Source of the DNA: Mesorhizobium helmanticense
GTDB lineage: Bacteria > Pseudomonadota > Alphaproteobacteria > Rhizobiales > Rhizobiaceae
NCBI RefSeq assembly: GCF_003034915.1
Contig: NZ_PZJX01000040.1
Coordinates: 122,862 to 186,861, forward strand
DNA: 64,000 nt
Direction: 5' to 3'
The notes under the pieces were generated by a model. That model searched no databases, was not told the DNA's origin, and saw nothing but the letters and a program-made list of their open reading frames with translations. Below are positions 51,481 through 60,380 of this stretch, piece after piece (the stretch's first letter is position 1; each line of letters starts with the position of its first letter). The position numbers and the translations under genes were made by a program.

Positions 51481-52694
51481 GCTCTTTCGGACTTCGGCCC
51501 GAGCAGGAACGTCGCCAATGCCGCCAGCAGCGTCGCGATACCGCAATAGGCGAAGGCGCTGGCCACCCCTGCGTGATCGACCAGCAATCCACCGAAGACG
51601 GCGCCCAACGCGATCGCCACCTGGAAAGTGGCGACCATCAGCCCACCGGCGCTCTCGGCCTGGTCGGGAGCGGCGCGCACCAGCCAGGTCTGCAGCCCGA
51701 CCGGCACCGCGCCGAAGGCAAAGCCCCAGGCGGCGACCGCCACTGCCGCCACTACTGGCGAGGCGCCAAGAACGAGCAGCAGCAGCGCCGACAACGCAAT
51801 CAGCAGAGGCGCCAGGCCGACGGCTGCCTTGAGGTTGCGCTCGGCCATGAAGCCGCCGGCGAAATTGCCGAAGAACCCACCGATGCCATAGGCAAGCAGC
51901 ACCAGCGAGATCGTCTCGATATCCAGCGCCGGAACCTTCTCGAGAAATGGCCGGACATAGGTGAAGCCGGCAAAGTGCCCCGAGGCGACCAGCAGCACCA
52001 CCAGAAGTGCTGCCCTGATCGTCGGCCGCTTCATCACCTCGAGCAAGGTACGAAAACTGGCAGCGCCCGCCGGCGGCAATCGCGGAATTGTGGCGATCTG
52101 CACCAGGAGCGCCAGGGCGCCGACCACGGCTGCGATCATGAAGGCGGTGCGCCATCCCCAGATGTCGCCGACATAGGCGCCAACCGGGGCCGCGGTAACA
52201 GTGGCGACCGAAACGCCGGTGAGGATGATCGACATGGCGCGCGGCATCAGCCGCATCGGCACGAGCCGCATGGCCATCGCCGCCGACATCGACCAGAAAC
52301 CGCCAAGGGCGACGCCAAGCACGACGCGGGCGGCCAGAAGCACGGGAAGCGACGATGCGAAGGCCGCGAGCAGGTTCGAGACGATCAGCAGCACGGTCAG
52401 CCCCCACATGACCAGCCTGCGGTCGAGCCGCTTGGTGACGATGGCCATGGTTGGCGCCGCGATTGCGCCAACCACCGCTGTCGCCGTGACGGCTTGCCCG
52501 GCAGCACCTTCGGTTATGCCGAGATCCTGCGCCAGCCGCGTCAACAGGCTGGCGGGCAGGAATTCGGCGGTCACCAGGCCGAACACGCCAAGCGCCAGCG
52601 ATACCACCGCCCCCCAGGCCGGCTCGGCTCGTTCTTCGGATTCGGAGGCGTCGAGAACAGCGGCGTCGATGATGACTGTGGCGGGTTCGGTCAT
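51477..52694 (-). CDS. MFS transporter (AraJ/drug-efflux type)
   Basis: A 405-residue transporter with twelve predicted spans. After a 30-residue acidic leader, span 1 carries GVFGLVTAEFLPASLL, the signature of the AraJ/SotB/purine-efflux branch. RLDRRLVMWGL is the loop 2-3 motif and VLGVALGGFWSMSAAMAMRL lies in span 4. The ATG at 52694 has GGAG nearby. It is divergent from an AraC-family gene with repeated operator-like sites between, so it is probably an inducible exporter. Confidence 0.92.
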   Translation of the reverse strand: MTEPATVIIDAAVLDASESEERAEPAWGAVVSLALGVFGLVTAEFLPASLLTRLAQDLGITEGAAGQAVTATAVVGAIAAPTMAIVTKRLDRRLVMWGLTVLLIVSNLLAAFASSLPVLLAARVVLGVALGGFWSMSAAMAMRLVPMRLMPRAMSIILTGVSVATVTAAPVGAYVGDIWGWRTAFMIAAVVGALALLVQIATIPRLPPAGAASFRTLLEVMKRPTIRAALLVVLLVASGHFAGFTYVRPFLEKVPALDIETISLVLLAYGIGGFFGNFAGGFMAERNLKAAVGLAPLLIALSALLLLVLGASPVVAAVAVAAWGFAFGAVPVGLQTWLVRAAPDQAESAGGLMVATFQVAIALGAVFGGLLVDHAGVASAFAYCGIATLLAALATFLLGPKSERA

Positions 52695-52711
52695 GGTGGG
52701 ATCTCCGGTCT

Positions 52712-52828
52712 GGTTGCAGCGCCACATAGGAAATGACTGGCTCAGGCTCCACCCGTTACATGCTTCAACGGGCGCGCTGTCAGTCCGGCTGGGTTGCGGC
52801 GCAACATTTGGCTGCACTGCAACATGGG
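52712..52828. promoter_or_regulatory. Three repeats in the MFS-AraC divergent promoter
   Basis: GGTTGCAGCGCCACATAGG (52712-52730), GGTTGCGGCGCAACATTTGG (52792-52811) and GGCTGCACTGCAACATGGG (52810-52828) share the pattern GGYTGCRSYGCMACAT. The middle copy contains the dyad GTTGC/GCAAC. Repeated direct sites are usual for AraC-type activators. They lie between the divergent start codons. Confidence 0.65.
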
Positions 52829-52865
52829 AGTGACGGGTTGGAGTTTCCATGCTATAAACACCGAA

Positions 52866-53834
52866 ATGAATTACAATTCATCCAAAACAACGCTGGCCAC
52901 TTCCGGCGATCCGCTGACCGACATGCTGCGTGGCCTGCGCCTTGATGGCGTCGACTATGGACGCTGCGTGTTGGGAGAACCCTGGGCGGTGTCCTTTCCT
53001 GCTCAGAAGGCGGCCCGGTTTCACTTCATTGGCCAGCAGGGCTGCTGGCTGTTCGCTCCGGCGAAGGAATGGGTCGAGCTGTCGGTGGGCGACGCGCTCC
53101 TGATCCCGCGCGGCGACGAGCATGTGCTAGCCAGCGCGCCGGGCGTGCCTCCGGTGCCGATCGGCCGCTACACGATCGAGCCGGTCTGCGAGAACATCTA
53201 TGACGTTTCGAACGAGTGCGGGGGCCCCAAGACCCTGCTATTCTGCGGCAGCATGCATTTCAACCTCGACGGCTCGCACCCGTTGCTCGACATGATGCCG
53301 GACTTGATGCAGGCGCATAAGCTGATGGCGAACGCGCCGGGCATCCAGCATCTGCTTGATGCGATGGCCGGCGAGGTGACGATGGATCGGGTCGGATCAG
53401 GCGGCATTCTGGCGCGCCTCGCCGACGTGCTGGCGGCGACGATCATTCGCTCCTGGGTGGAGAATGGCTGCGGCGACGCGACCGGATGGATCGCGGCGGT
53501 CAGAAATCCCGATATCGGCAAGGTGCTGGCGGCCATTCATCTGCAGCCGGAACGCGAATGGACGGTCGAAGCCCTGGCGCGGATGATGGGGGCCTCACGC
53601 TCCGCCTTTGCCCAGCGCTTCGCCACTGTGGTCGGCGAGACGCCGGCCAGATATGTGCTGCGCGTGCGCATGCACCAGGCCCGCCAATGGCTGGCCCGCG
53701 ACAGGATGAGGGTTTCCGTGGCGGCGGCGAAACTGGGTTACGATTCGGAAGCGTCTTTCAGCCGCGCGTTCAAGCGGGTCATCGGCGTGGCGCCGAGCCA
53801 TCTGCGCAACACCGGCGGCGACGACGCGTCCTAA
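52866..53834 (+). CDS. AraC-family regulator with cupin sensor
   Basis: A 322-residue regulator. The N-terminal cupin_6-like sensor (about residues 20-190, with VELSVGDALLIPRGDEHVLA) is followed by a C-terminal AraC DNA-binding domain with two HTHs (WTVEALARMMGASRSAFAQR and VSVAAAKLGYDSEASFSRAF) and the terminal GVAPSHLR. This cupin/AraC layout is usual for regulators of adjacent MFS genes. The start is the ATG at 52866; longer frames cross the repeats. It probably regulates the divergent transporter. Confidence 0.92.
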   Translation: MNYNSSKTTLATSGDPLTDMLRGLRLDGVDYGRCVLGEPWAVSFPAQKAARFHFIGQQGCWLFAPAKEWVELSVGDALLIPRGDEHVLASAPGVPPVPIGRYTIEPVCENIYDVSNECGGPKTLLFCGSMHFNLDGSHPLLDMMPDLMQAHKLMANAPGIQHLLDAMAGEVTMDRVGSGGILARLADVLAATIIRSWVENGCGDATGWIAAVRNPDIGKVLAAIHLQPEREWTVEALARMMGASRSAFAQRFATVVGETPARYVLRVRMHQARQWLARDRMRVSVAAAKLGYDSEASFSRAFKRVIGVAPSHLRNTGGDDAS

Positions 53835-53925
53835 TTTAAGCCCGGAGGATTTGCCAAGTCTTTTGGACGGCGCGTCATTGCCCGGCGACGTCTCGTGAAT
53901 AATCTGGCAAGCGGAGGAACCCGCT

Positions 53926-54357
53926 ATGGCCGATCATTCTCTACTGCTTGCGCTCGCCGCCCTGTCCTTCGTTCCCGGGCAGGCATTCGCTCTTGAAGAC
54001 AGCTACCTGCCGGCCGGCAATATCCCCTATGTCGCTGAAGCGCCGGACCAGCCGCAACGCCTCGGCGCGCTCTGGGGCGAACGGGCCAAGGGCCCGGCGG
54101 GAACCCTGCTCAAGGTCCCCGGCAACTGGCGCGCACCGGTTCACGCGCACACCGCCGACTATCGCGCCGTGGTCATCCAGGGGCTATGGGCGCATTGGCA
54201 AATGGACGGCGGCGAGGCCACCAAGGTCGAGCTTCCTCCCGGATCCTACTGGACCCAGAAAGCCAATGAGATGCATGACGACGCGTGCCTCTCGGACACC
54301 GAGTGCGTGATCCTCTTGATCAACGACGCACCTTACGAGACCTATCTGCAGAAGTAA
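53926..54357 (+). CDS. Secreted cupin protein (DUF4437-like)
   Basis: A 143-residue protein with a short N-terminal hydrophobic export signal (LLLALAALSFVPGQAFA) followed by a cupin domain: VPGNWRAPVHAHTADYRAVV gives two His metal-ligand candidates and ANEMHDDACLSDTECVIL a later His and two Cys. GGAGGA lies 7 nt before the ATG at 53926. It lies downstream of the AraC gene and converges with the ABC ATPase gene, 12 nt apart. The function is unknown. Confidence 0.72.
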   Translation: MADHSLLLALAALSFVPGQAFALEDSYLPAGNIPYVAEAPDQPQRLGALWGERAKGPAGTLLKVPGNWRAPVHAHTADYRAVVIQGLWAHWQMDGGEATKVELPPGSYWTQKANEMHDDACLSDTECVILLINDAPYETYLQK

Positions 54358-54369
54358 CGGACGCCCGCC

Positions 54370-55455
54370 TCATCCCGCGTGGCGCAGATTGATGCCGCTG
54401 CCCTTGTCGAACAGCACCACCTTGTCCGGGTCCCAGGCAAAGCGCACCGGCTGCTCGATCTCGACATCGGTCCTGGCCGGCACCGTGGCGCGCAGCATGG
54501 CGTCGCCGACCCGCAGCGTCAGGATCTTCTCGACGCCATGGTTCTCGACATCGTGGACGCGCGCTTCCACCGGCGCCCCGCTCTCGAGATAGACATCCTC
54601 GGGACGAATGCCAAAGACGAGCGGGCGACCGTCGGTCGCACCGCTTGTCTTGGCTCTCCCCTCAAAAGGCAGTTCGAAATTCAGCGGCGCCATCACCGCG
54701 CGGCCGTTGACGAGCTTGCCGTCGATCAGGTTCATCGGCGGCGAACCGACGAAGCTAGCCACATAGGTGTCGCGCGGATTGTTATAGATCTCATACGGCG
54801 TGCCGGTCTGGACGATGCGGCCATGGTTGAGCACGCCAACCTTGTCGCCCATCGACATCGCCTCGATCTGGTCGTGCGTCACGAACAGGAAGGTCGCGCC
54901 GAGCTGCATCTGCAGGTTCTTCAGCTCGGTGCGCAGCGCCTCACGCAATTTGGCGTCGAGCGCCGACAGCGGCTCGTCCATCAGGAACACGCGCGGCTTG
55001 CGCACGATGGCGCGGCCGATGGACACGCGCTGCATCTCGCCGCCCGAGAGACGGTCGGTCTTGCGGTCGAGCAGATGTTCTATCCGCAGCGTCCGGGCGG
55101 CACGATCGACACGATCCTTGATCTCGGCGTCGGGCAGCCGGCGGATTTTCGGCTTCAGCGGAAATTCGAGATTTTGGCGCACCGTGTAGCGCGGATAGAG
55201 GGAGTATTGCTGCAGAACCAGCGCCACGTCGCGCTCGGCCGCACCCCAGTTGGCGACATCGACGCCGTCGATGAAGACCTGACCTTCGGTCGGCTTCTCC
55301 AGGCCGGCGATCATGCGCAGCGTTGTCGTCTTGCCGGCGCCCGTCTCGCCGAGCAGCACGAAGAACTCGCCGTCGCCAATGTCGAGATTAAGCCCGGTCA
55401 ATGCGGTGTGATTGCCGAATGTCTTCGAGATGTTCTTGAGCTGGATATGGGCCAT
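54370..55455 (-). CDS. Sugar ABC transporter ATP-binding protein (second ATPase)
   Basis: A 361-residue importer ATPase with an unusual Walker A, GETGAGKTT, signature LSGGEMQRVSIGRAI, Walker B RVFLMDEPLSALD and a TOBE domain. The GGEMQR signature variant (instead of GGQRQR) recalls the GlpS/GlpT pair of rhizobial glycerol importers. Its ATG overlaps the stop of the other ATPase gene (ATGA). It is the last gene of the six-gene transporter operon. Confidence 0.92.
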   Translation of the reverse strand: MAHIQLKNISKTFGNHTALTGLNLDIGDGEFFVLLGETGAGKTTTLRMIAGLEKPTEGQVFIDGVDVANWGAAERDVALVLQQYSLYPRYTVRQNLEFPLKPKIRRLPDAEIKDRVDRAARTLRIEHLLDRKTDRLSGGEMQRVSIGRAIVRKPRVFLMDEPLSALDAKLREALRTELKNLQMQLGATFLFVTHDQIEAMSMGDKVGVLNHGRIVQTGTPYEIYNNPRDTYVASFVGSPPMNLIDGKLVNGRAVMAPLNFELPFEGRAKTSGATDGRPLVFGIRPEDVYLESGAPVEARVHDVENHGVEKILTLRVGDAMLRATVPARTDVEIEQPVRFAWDPDKVVLFDKGSGINLRHAG

Positions 55456-56558
55456 CAGAGTCTCACCCCCAGCGACTTGCCGCTCGCCTTATCGAAGAAA
55501 TGCGTCTGGGCCGGATCGATCCTGGCAAAGACCTTCACGCCGGGCCCGCTGATAAAACCGCTCTTGGTGCGGGCACGCAGCATCTGGGAGCCGACCTTGA
55601 GGTCGACGATGTCGAAGGATCCGAGCGGCTCGACGATCTGCGCCTCGACCGGCAAGAAGCCATCGGCGGCTTCGCGGCGAACGATGACGCCTTCCGGCCG
55701 GATACCGAGCGCAAGTTTGTCGCTGGCATGGCCGTTGAGCTTCGACAGCAACGCACCCGGGAATTCGAAGCCGGTGGCTGCTCCGCCGACCGTCACCGAG
55801 GCGGACGAGGCTTTTTCCGCCACCGCCGCGTCGGCGACGTTCATCACCGGGCTGCCGACGAACTGCGCAACGAACAGATTGGCCGGCCGCGAATAGACCT
55901 CGTCCGGCGAACCGACCTGCTGCAGCACGCCTTCATGCATGATGACGATGCGGTCCGCGAGGCTCATCGCCTCGATCTGGTCATGGGTGACATAGATGGT
56001 GGTCGAGCCCTGCTTGATGTGCAACCGCTTGATCTCGGCCCGCATCTCCTCGCGCAGCTTGGCATCGAGTGCCCCGATCGGCTCGTCCATCAGCATCGCC
56101 TTGGGACGCCGCACCAGTGCCCGGCCAATGGCGACGCGCTGCATGTCGCCGCCCGACAATGCCGACGGCTTCTTCGCCAGCAGATCCGATATCTGCAGCG
56201 TCTTGGCGACCGAGCGCACTTCCTGGTCGATCTCGGCCTTGCTCTTGCGCGTCGCCCTCAGCGGAAAGGCGATGTTCTCGTAGACGCTCATATGCGGATA
56301 GAGCGAGAACGATTGGAAGACCATGGCGATGTCGCGGTCAGCGGCCTTGAGATGCTGGACCGGCTTGCCGTCGATGAGGATATCGCCGCCGTCGATCGTC
56401 TCCAGCCCCGCGATGGCGCGAAGCGTCGTCGTCTTGCCGCAGCCCGACTGGCCGAGCAGCACGATGAACTCGTTGTCGTCGATCTTCAGGTTAAGGTCCT
56501 TGATGACCTGGACGGCGCCGAAATACTTCTGGACACCGCGAAGCTCGATCTGGGTCAA
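55455..56558 (-). CDS. Sugar ABC transporter ATP-binding protein (first ATPase)
   Basis: A 367-residue importer ATPase with Walker A GQSGCGKTT, signature LSGGDMQRVAIGRAL, Walker B AMLMDEPIGALD and a TOBE domain. A TTG start at 56558 is supported by GGGAG 7 nt upstream, by the overlap TTGA with the stop of the small membrane-protein gene, and by family alignment (TQIELRGVQKYFG). With the next gene it supplies a heterodimeric ATPase, unlike the single ATPase of the importer at 4386-8624. Confidence 0.9.
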   Translation of the reverse strand: MTQIELRGVQKYFGAVQVIKDLNLKIDDNEFIVLLGQSGCGKTTTLRAIAGLETIDGGDILIDGKPVQHLKAADRDIAMVFQSFSLYPHMSVYENIAFPLRATRKSKAEIDQEVRSVAKTLQISDLLAKKPSALSGGDMQRVAIGRALVRRPKAMLMDEPIGALDAKLREEMRAEIKRLHIKQGSTTIYVTHDQIEAMSLADRIVIMHEGVLQQVGSPDEVYSRPANLFVAQFVGSPVMNVADAAVAEKASSASVTVGGAATGFEFPGALLSKLNGHASDKLALGIRPEGVIVRREAADGFLPVEAQIVEPLGSFDIVDLKVGSQMLRARTKSGFISGPGVKVFARIDPAQTHFFDKASGKSLGVRL

Positions 56559-56791
56559 TGCTGTGCTCCCGGATGTGCTGCCCCGGGATTTGCTACCTGC
56601 CCGGTACCGGCTTTTTCCTCCGGCGCGATCTTCGACGTGATGTTGAAACCGATCAGGCCGATCAGGATGATGGTCACGCCATAGCTGTGCAGCAGCATGT
56701 TCCACGGCTGGCAGAGCGCGATGATGCCAAGCACCATCAGCACCTGGCTGCCGGGCTCGAGATATTTCTGATTGATGGCGCGAAAGCTCAT
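56555..56791 (-). CDS. Small two-span membrane protein of the ABC operon
   Basis: A predicted 78-residue protein with two hydrophobic segments (SQVLMVLGIIALCQPWNMLL and GVTIILIGLIGFNITSKIAP) and a Pro/Ala-rich tail. It overlaps the permease gene by 4 nt and the ATPase gene by 4 nt, so it is translated with them. Its position resembles that of the small protein GlpU in rhizobial glycerol importers; sequence homology to it was not established. It may be an accessory transporter subunit. Confidence 0.75.
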   Translation of the reverse strand: MSFRAINQKYLEPGSQVLMVLGIIALCQPWNMLLHSYGVTIILIGLIGFNITSKIAPEEKAGTGQVANPGAAHPGAQH

Positions 56792-57747
56792 TTGCGGATC
56801 GCTCCGAAGGACATGCCGCGCAAGAGATGGTTGCGGAGCAGGAAGGTGAAGATCGCGACCGGCAGCAGGAACAGGAAGGTTCCGGCGGCTATCACCGTCC
56901 AGTCAGGCAGGCCGGAACCGACCTGGCTGGGGATGAAGGGCGGTGCTGTCTGGGCGCGGCGGTTGGTCATGATCAGCGCGAAGGCATATTCGTTCCACGC
57001 CGTGATGAAGCAGAACACGGCGGTGGCGGCGATGCCGGTGGCCGCCTCCGGCAGCACGATCTTGAAGAAGGCCTCCATGCGCGTATAGCCGTCGACAAGG
57101 GCCGCCTCCTCATACTCCTTCGGAATCTCGTCCATGAACCCTTTCATCAGCCAGACCGAGAAGCTGAGGTTGAAGGCGGTGTAGAGGATGATCAGGCCCC
57201 AATGCGTGTCGTTGAGACCGACGACCCGGTACATCAGGAACATCGGGATCGCCACCACCACTGGCGGCAGCATGCGCGTCGACAGGATGAAGAAGAGCAG
57301 ATCCTGCTCCCCCTTCACCTTGAAGCGCGAGAAACCGTATGCGGTGAAGGTGCCCATGCCGACGGCCAGGACGGTCGAGGTTATGGCGACGATCAGTGAG
57401 TTCATGAAGCGGCTCGGATAACCCGACCACTGCACCTCGCCCCTGCCTGAGCGCACCACCTTCTCGCCGCCGTCGAACACCAGACGCTCCCACCACGGGG
57501 CGGCGGCGTATTGTTCCGGCGTCGGCGCGGTGCGCAACTGCGACCGTTTGGTGAAGAGCTTCACGAAGGGTGATATCTCGGGCTGGAACACCACCGTCGG
57601 CGGAATGGTGGTGGCAAGGTTGCGCGGCTTGAACGCCGTCGAGGCTATCCAGTAGATCGGCGCCAGGAAGATCATCGTGATGATCAGCACACCGACAATG
57701 GCGAGCTTGTTGAGCGAACGCTCGGTAGAGGTGGTGACAGCGGCCAT
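56788..57747 (-). CDS. Carbohydrate ABC transporter permease (MalG type)
   Basis: A 319-residue permease with six spans. Between spans 1 and 2 there is an extended loop of about 80 residues (about 40-115, including QYAAAPWWERLVFDGGEKVV). The EAA loop KEYEEAALVDGYTRMEAFFK and terminal LLRGMSFGAIRK are typical. It starts 1 nt after the MalF-type permease gene stop and overlaps the small membrane-protein gene. Confidence 0.92.
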   Translation of the reverse strand: MAAVTTSTERSLNKLAIVGVLIITMIFLAPIYWIASTAFKPRNLATTIPPTVVFQPEISPFVKLFTKRSQLRTAPTPEQYAAAPWWERLVFDGGEKVVRSGRGEVQWSGYPSRFMNSLIVAITSTVLAVGMGTFTAYGFSRFKVKGEQDLLFFILSTRMLPPVVVAIPMFLMYRVVGLNDTHWGLIILYTAFNLSFSVWLMKGFMDEIPKEYEEAALVDGYTRMEAFFKIVLPEAATGIAATAVFCFITAWNEYAFALIMTNRRAQTAPPFIPSQVGSGLPDWTVIAAGTFLFLLPVAIFTFLLRNHLLRGMSFGAIRK

Positions 57748-57748
57748 T

Positions 57749-58654
57749 CTAGCGCTCCTTCACCTTGTTCAGGTATTTGACGTAGATGTTGGTGATCGCC
57801 AGGATCATGATCAGCACGATGTAGGCAAGCGCGCAGGAGCGCCCGGTCTGCCATTCCTGGAACGCCATCTTGTAGAGCCGGATCGAGATCACCTCGGTGG
57901 TTGGCTGGCTGGTCAGGATGTAGGCGAGATCGAAGGTCTTGAACGCCTCCATGGTGCGGAAAATGACCGCGATCATCAGGATCGGCGCGACCAAGGGCAG
58001 CGTAATTCGAAAGAAGGTATAGAACGAGCCGGCGCGGTCGATCGCGGCCGCCTCGTAGAGGTGCTTCGGCACCGCCGACAGGCCGGCAAGCGACAGCAGC
58101 ATCACGAACGGCGACCACATCCAGATGTCGGTGATGGCAACCGCGTAGAGCGCCATGTCCGGGTTGGACAGCCACTCGAAGGAGCCGAGGCCGAGCGTAT
58201 AGTTGATGATGCCGAAGGACGGATCGTAGAGCAGTTTCCAAAACAGGCCGACGACAGCCATCGACAGCATCATTGGCAACAGCAGCAGCGTCGTCAGCAG
58301 GCCCTTCAACGGGATATCGCGGTTGAGCAGCAACGCCACGCCGAAGCCGACGATGACCTGGCCGACCACGGAGACGATGACATACTTGGCGGTGATGGCG
58401 AAATTCGACCAGATGAACGGGTCGTTGAGCAACTCGCGGTAATTCTGCAGTCCGACAAAATTGGCCGCCGCCGGGCTCGACGCGCGAAAGTCGGTGAACG
58501 AATAGCCGAGCGAATAGATCAGCGGAAAGATGTTGAAGACGATCAGGAAAACGATCGTCGGAATGATGAAGAGATTGCGGATCGTGAGATCGCTCATGCC
58601 GCGGGCGGCGGAGCGCGAATTGGGATCCAGCGTGGTCATGACTGCAGTGGCCAA
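57749..58654 (-). CDS. Carbohydrate ABC transporter permease (MalF type)
   Basis: A 301-residue permease with six spans and EAA loop HLYEAAAIDRAGSFYTFFRI. A TTG start at 58654 is proposed because AGGAA lies 6 nt upstream; the in-frame ATG at 58639 has no Shine-Dalgarno, but would change only five residues. It follows the binding-protein gene after a stem-loop and is the first membrane component of the operon. Confidence 0.9.
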   Translation of the reverse strand: MATAVMTTLDPNSRSAARGMSDLTIRNLFIIPTIVFLIVFNIFPLIYSLGYSFTDFRASSPAAANFVGLQNYRELLNDPFIWSNFAITAKYVIVSVVGQVIVGFGVALLLNRDIPLKGLLTTLLLLPMMLSMAVVGLFWKLLYDPSFGIINYTLGLGSFEWLSNPDMALYAVAITDIWMWSPFVMLLSLAGLSAVPKHLYEAAAIDRAGSFYTFFRITLPLVAPILMIAVIFRTMEAFKTFDLAYILTSQPTTEVISIRLYKMAFQEWQTGRSCALAYIVLIMILAITNIYVKYLNKVKER

Positions 58655-58685
58655 GGCCCGTTCCTTCCTTGTCCGGAAAAGAAAA

Positions 58686-58712
58686 CGGAAGGGGCGGCTC
58701 CCGCCCCTTCCG
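58686..58712 (-). repeat. Stem-loop after the binding-protein gene
   Basis: CGGAAGGGGCGG (58686-58697) pairs perfectly with CCGCCCCTTCCG (58701-58712) around a 3-nt loop. On the minus strand it begins 14 nt after the binding-protein stop and ends 31 nt before the permease TTG. The form and position match the stem-loop at 26348-26372. Confidence 0.7.
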
Positions 58713-58726
58713 AGCGTTAGTGTCGT

Positions 58727-60043
58727 TTACTTCACGCGGTTGTATTTCTTGAACGTCGCGTTCCAGTCCGCGGCGAGCGAATCGAGCACTTCCTTGGCCG
58801 TGCCCTGATTGCCGGTGATGTACGGATAGACGCGCTGGTTCATCTGGATGAGCAACTCGGCATATTCCGGCGTCGCCCAGAAGTCCTTCACCTTGAACAT
58901 GGTTTCGTAGAAGGCCTTGTTATAAGGCGTGGCGTTCTGGAATTCAGGCGACTCGAGCACCTTGGCACTTGCCGTGTAACCGCCGAGTTCCGCCCATTTC
59001 TTCTGCGTATCTTCCTTGATGAACCATTCCAGGAACTTCATCGCCTCTTCCTGATTCTGGGAATAGGAGATGACGGAGATGCCCTGGCCGCCGAGCGCGG
59101 CGAACTGGTCGCCGTTCGGTCCTGGAGGGTTGGCGAAGAAGCCGGTGGCCTTGGCATTCGGGTTCGAGGCTTCGTTGATGAGCGCCGGGAAGAAGGCGAA
59201 GTAGTTCATGCTCATCGCCGCCAGGTTCTCGGTGATCGCCTGGTTGTCCTCGATGAAGAAGCTCTTGGCCCAACCAGGAGGAGTGAAGGAATAGAGCTCC
59301 TTATAGGCCTCGAGCGCCTTGACGTTCTGCTCGGAGTTGATGATCCCGTCGACTTTATAGTTGGCATAGTCGCCAAGTTCGCCGCCGAAGGAGAAGATGG
59401 CGTTCTCGACGCCCATCACCAGAGCGTCATACGAGTTGTCGGTGTAGATGGCGACGCCGTAGCGCTTCTCGTCGGGACGGTGGAAGAATTCGGCGATGTC
59501 GCGCAGCGCCTTGAAATCCTTCGGCACGTCGAGATCGTAGCCATACTTGGCCTTGAAGGCTTCCTTTTCCTTGGGGTCCTCGAACCAGTCCTTGCGGTAG
59601 GACCAGCCGACCGCGTCGCCCTCGGCCGGGATCGACCAGTACTTGCCAGAGTCCGATGGATATTCGGCATAGTACTTGACCGTCGCTGGCGCCATCACCT
59701 CCTTCAGATTGTGTTTGTTGAAGAAGTCGGTGAGGTCGACATAGTGGCCCGCCTCGGAAGCCGCGCCGATCCACTGCGAGTCGCCGACCACCATGTCGTA
59801 GGCGCTGCCCTTGGCATTGAACTCGGTGAATGCCTTGGTCTGGAAGTCGGACCAAGGCGTGGTTTCGACCGTGACCTTCACGCCGGTCTCGGCCTCGTAA
59901 AGGTTGACGAGTTCCTGCAAATAGTTCGCCGGATCCCATTCAGCCCAGAATATGGTGAGTTCCTTGTCCTGCGCGTAGACGGACGTTCCGCAGGCGAGCA
60001 CTAAGCCGATACCAGCAAGCATGCTGGTCATTGTCTTGCGCAT
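58727..60043 (-). CDS. Extracellular sugar-binding protein of ABC transporter (family 1)
   Basis: A 438-residue solute-binding protein with signal peptide MRKTMTSMLAGIGLVLACGT (cleavage near VYAQ). The mature start KELTIFWAEWDPANYLQELV and DMVVGDSQWIGAASEAGHYV are typical of polyol- or sugar-binding family 1 proteins. GGGAGGA lies 8 nt before the ATG at 60043. It is the first gene of the operon; its promoter carries two GntR-type palindromes also found at 45154 and 45334. The ligand is unknown. Confidence 0.92.
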   Translation of the reverse strand: MRKTMTSMLAGIGLVLACGTSVYAQDKELTIFWAEWDPANYLQELVNLYEAETGVKVTVETTPWSDFQTKAFTEFNAKGSAYDMVVGDSQWIGAASEAGHYVDLTDFFNKHNLKEVMAPATVKYYAEYPSDSGKYWSIPAEGDAVGWSYRKDWFEDPKEKEAFKAKYGYDLDVPKDFKALRDIAEFFHRPDEKRYGVAIYTDNSYDALVMGVENAIFSFGGELGDYANYKVDGIINSEQNVKALEAYKELYSFTPPGWAKSFFIEDNQAITENLAAMSMNYFAFFPALINEASNPNAKATGFFANPPGPNGDQFAALGGQGISVISYSQNQEEAMKFLEWFIKEDTQKKWAELGGYTASAKVLESPEFQNATPYNKAFYETMFKVKDFWATPEYAELLIQMNQRVYPYITGNQGTAKEVLDSLAADWNATFKKYNRVK

Positions 60044-60205
60044 AATGATTTCCTCCCTTGTGCGCATTCTACCTTGTCATGCGAGCCGGCTGCGAGGTCG
60101 GCCCTGGTAGTTCCTCCCGTGATGGCGCCATTCCGGTTTTGAGCCTCCTCGCCCAGTCGGAAATGGATCTCAGCCCTCACTTTCGATCTGCTTTGTCAGT
60201 CCTGA

Positions 60206-60236
60206 TCTGGTATTACCAATTTCGGACGCGCGTCAA
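60206..60236 (-). promoter_or_regulatory. Promoter with overlapping GntR/FadR-type operator
   Basis: TCTGGTATTACCAATTTCGG (60206-60225) matches 45152-45171 at 17 of 20 positions and contains the dyad TGGTATTACCA (60208-60218). On the minus strand TTGACG (60236-60231) and TAATAC (60215-60210) are possible -35 and -10 boxes with a 15-bp spacer, and the dyad covers the -10. It lies about 165 nt before the binding-protein start. The 359-nt region 60044-60402 holds no gene. Confidence 0.7.
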
Positions 60237-60380
60237 GCTCTTTCTTGGACGATCGCGGACAGCCGTGCAAGCGGACTGCTGCATTATCTGCCTGTTTTCT
60301 CTCGATTTTCCTACTCCTTGATACACAGGGGCCTTGTTTCGGCCATAACATTACAACTATTGTGAGTAGCCGGCATTCGA

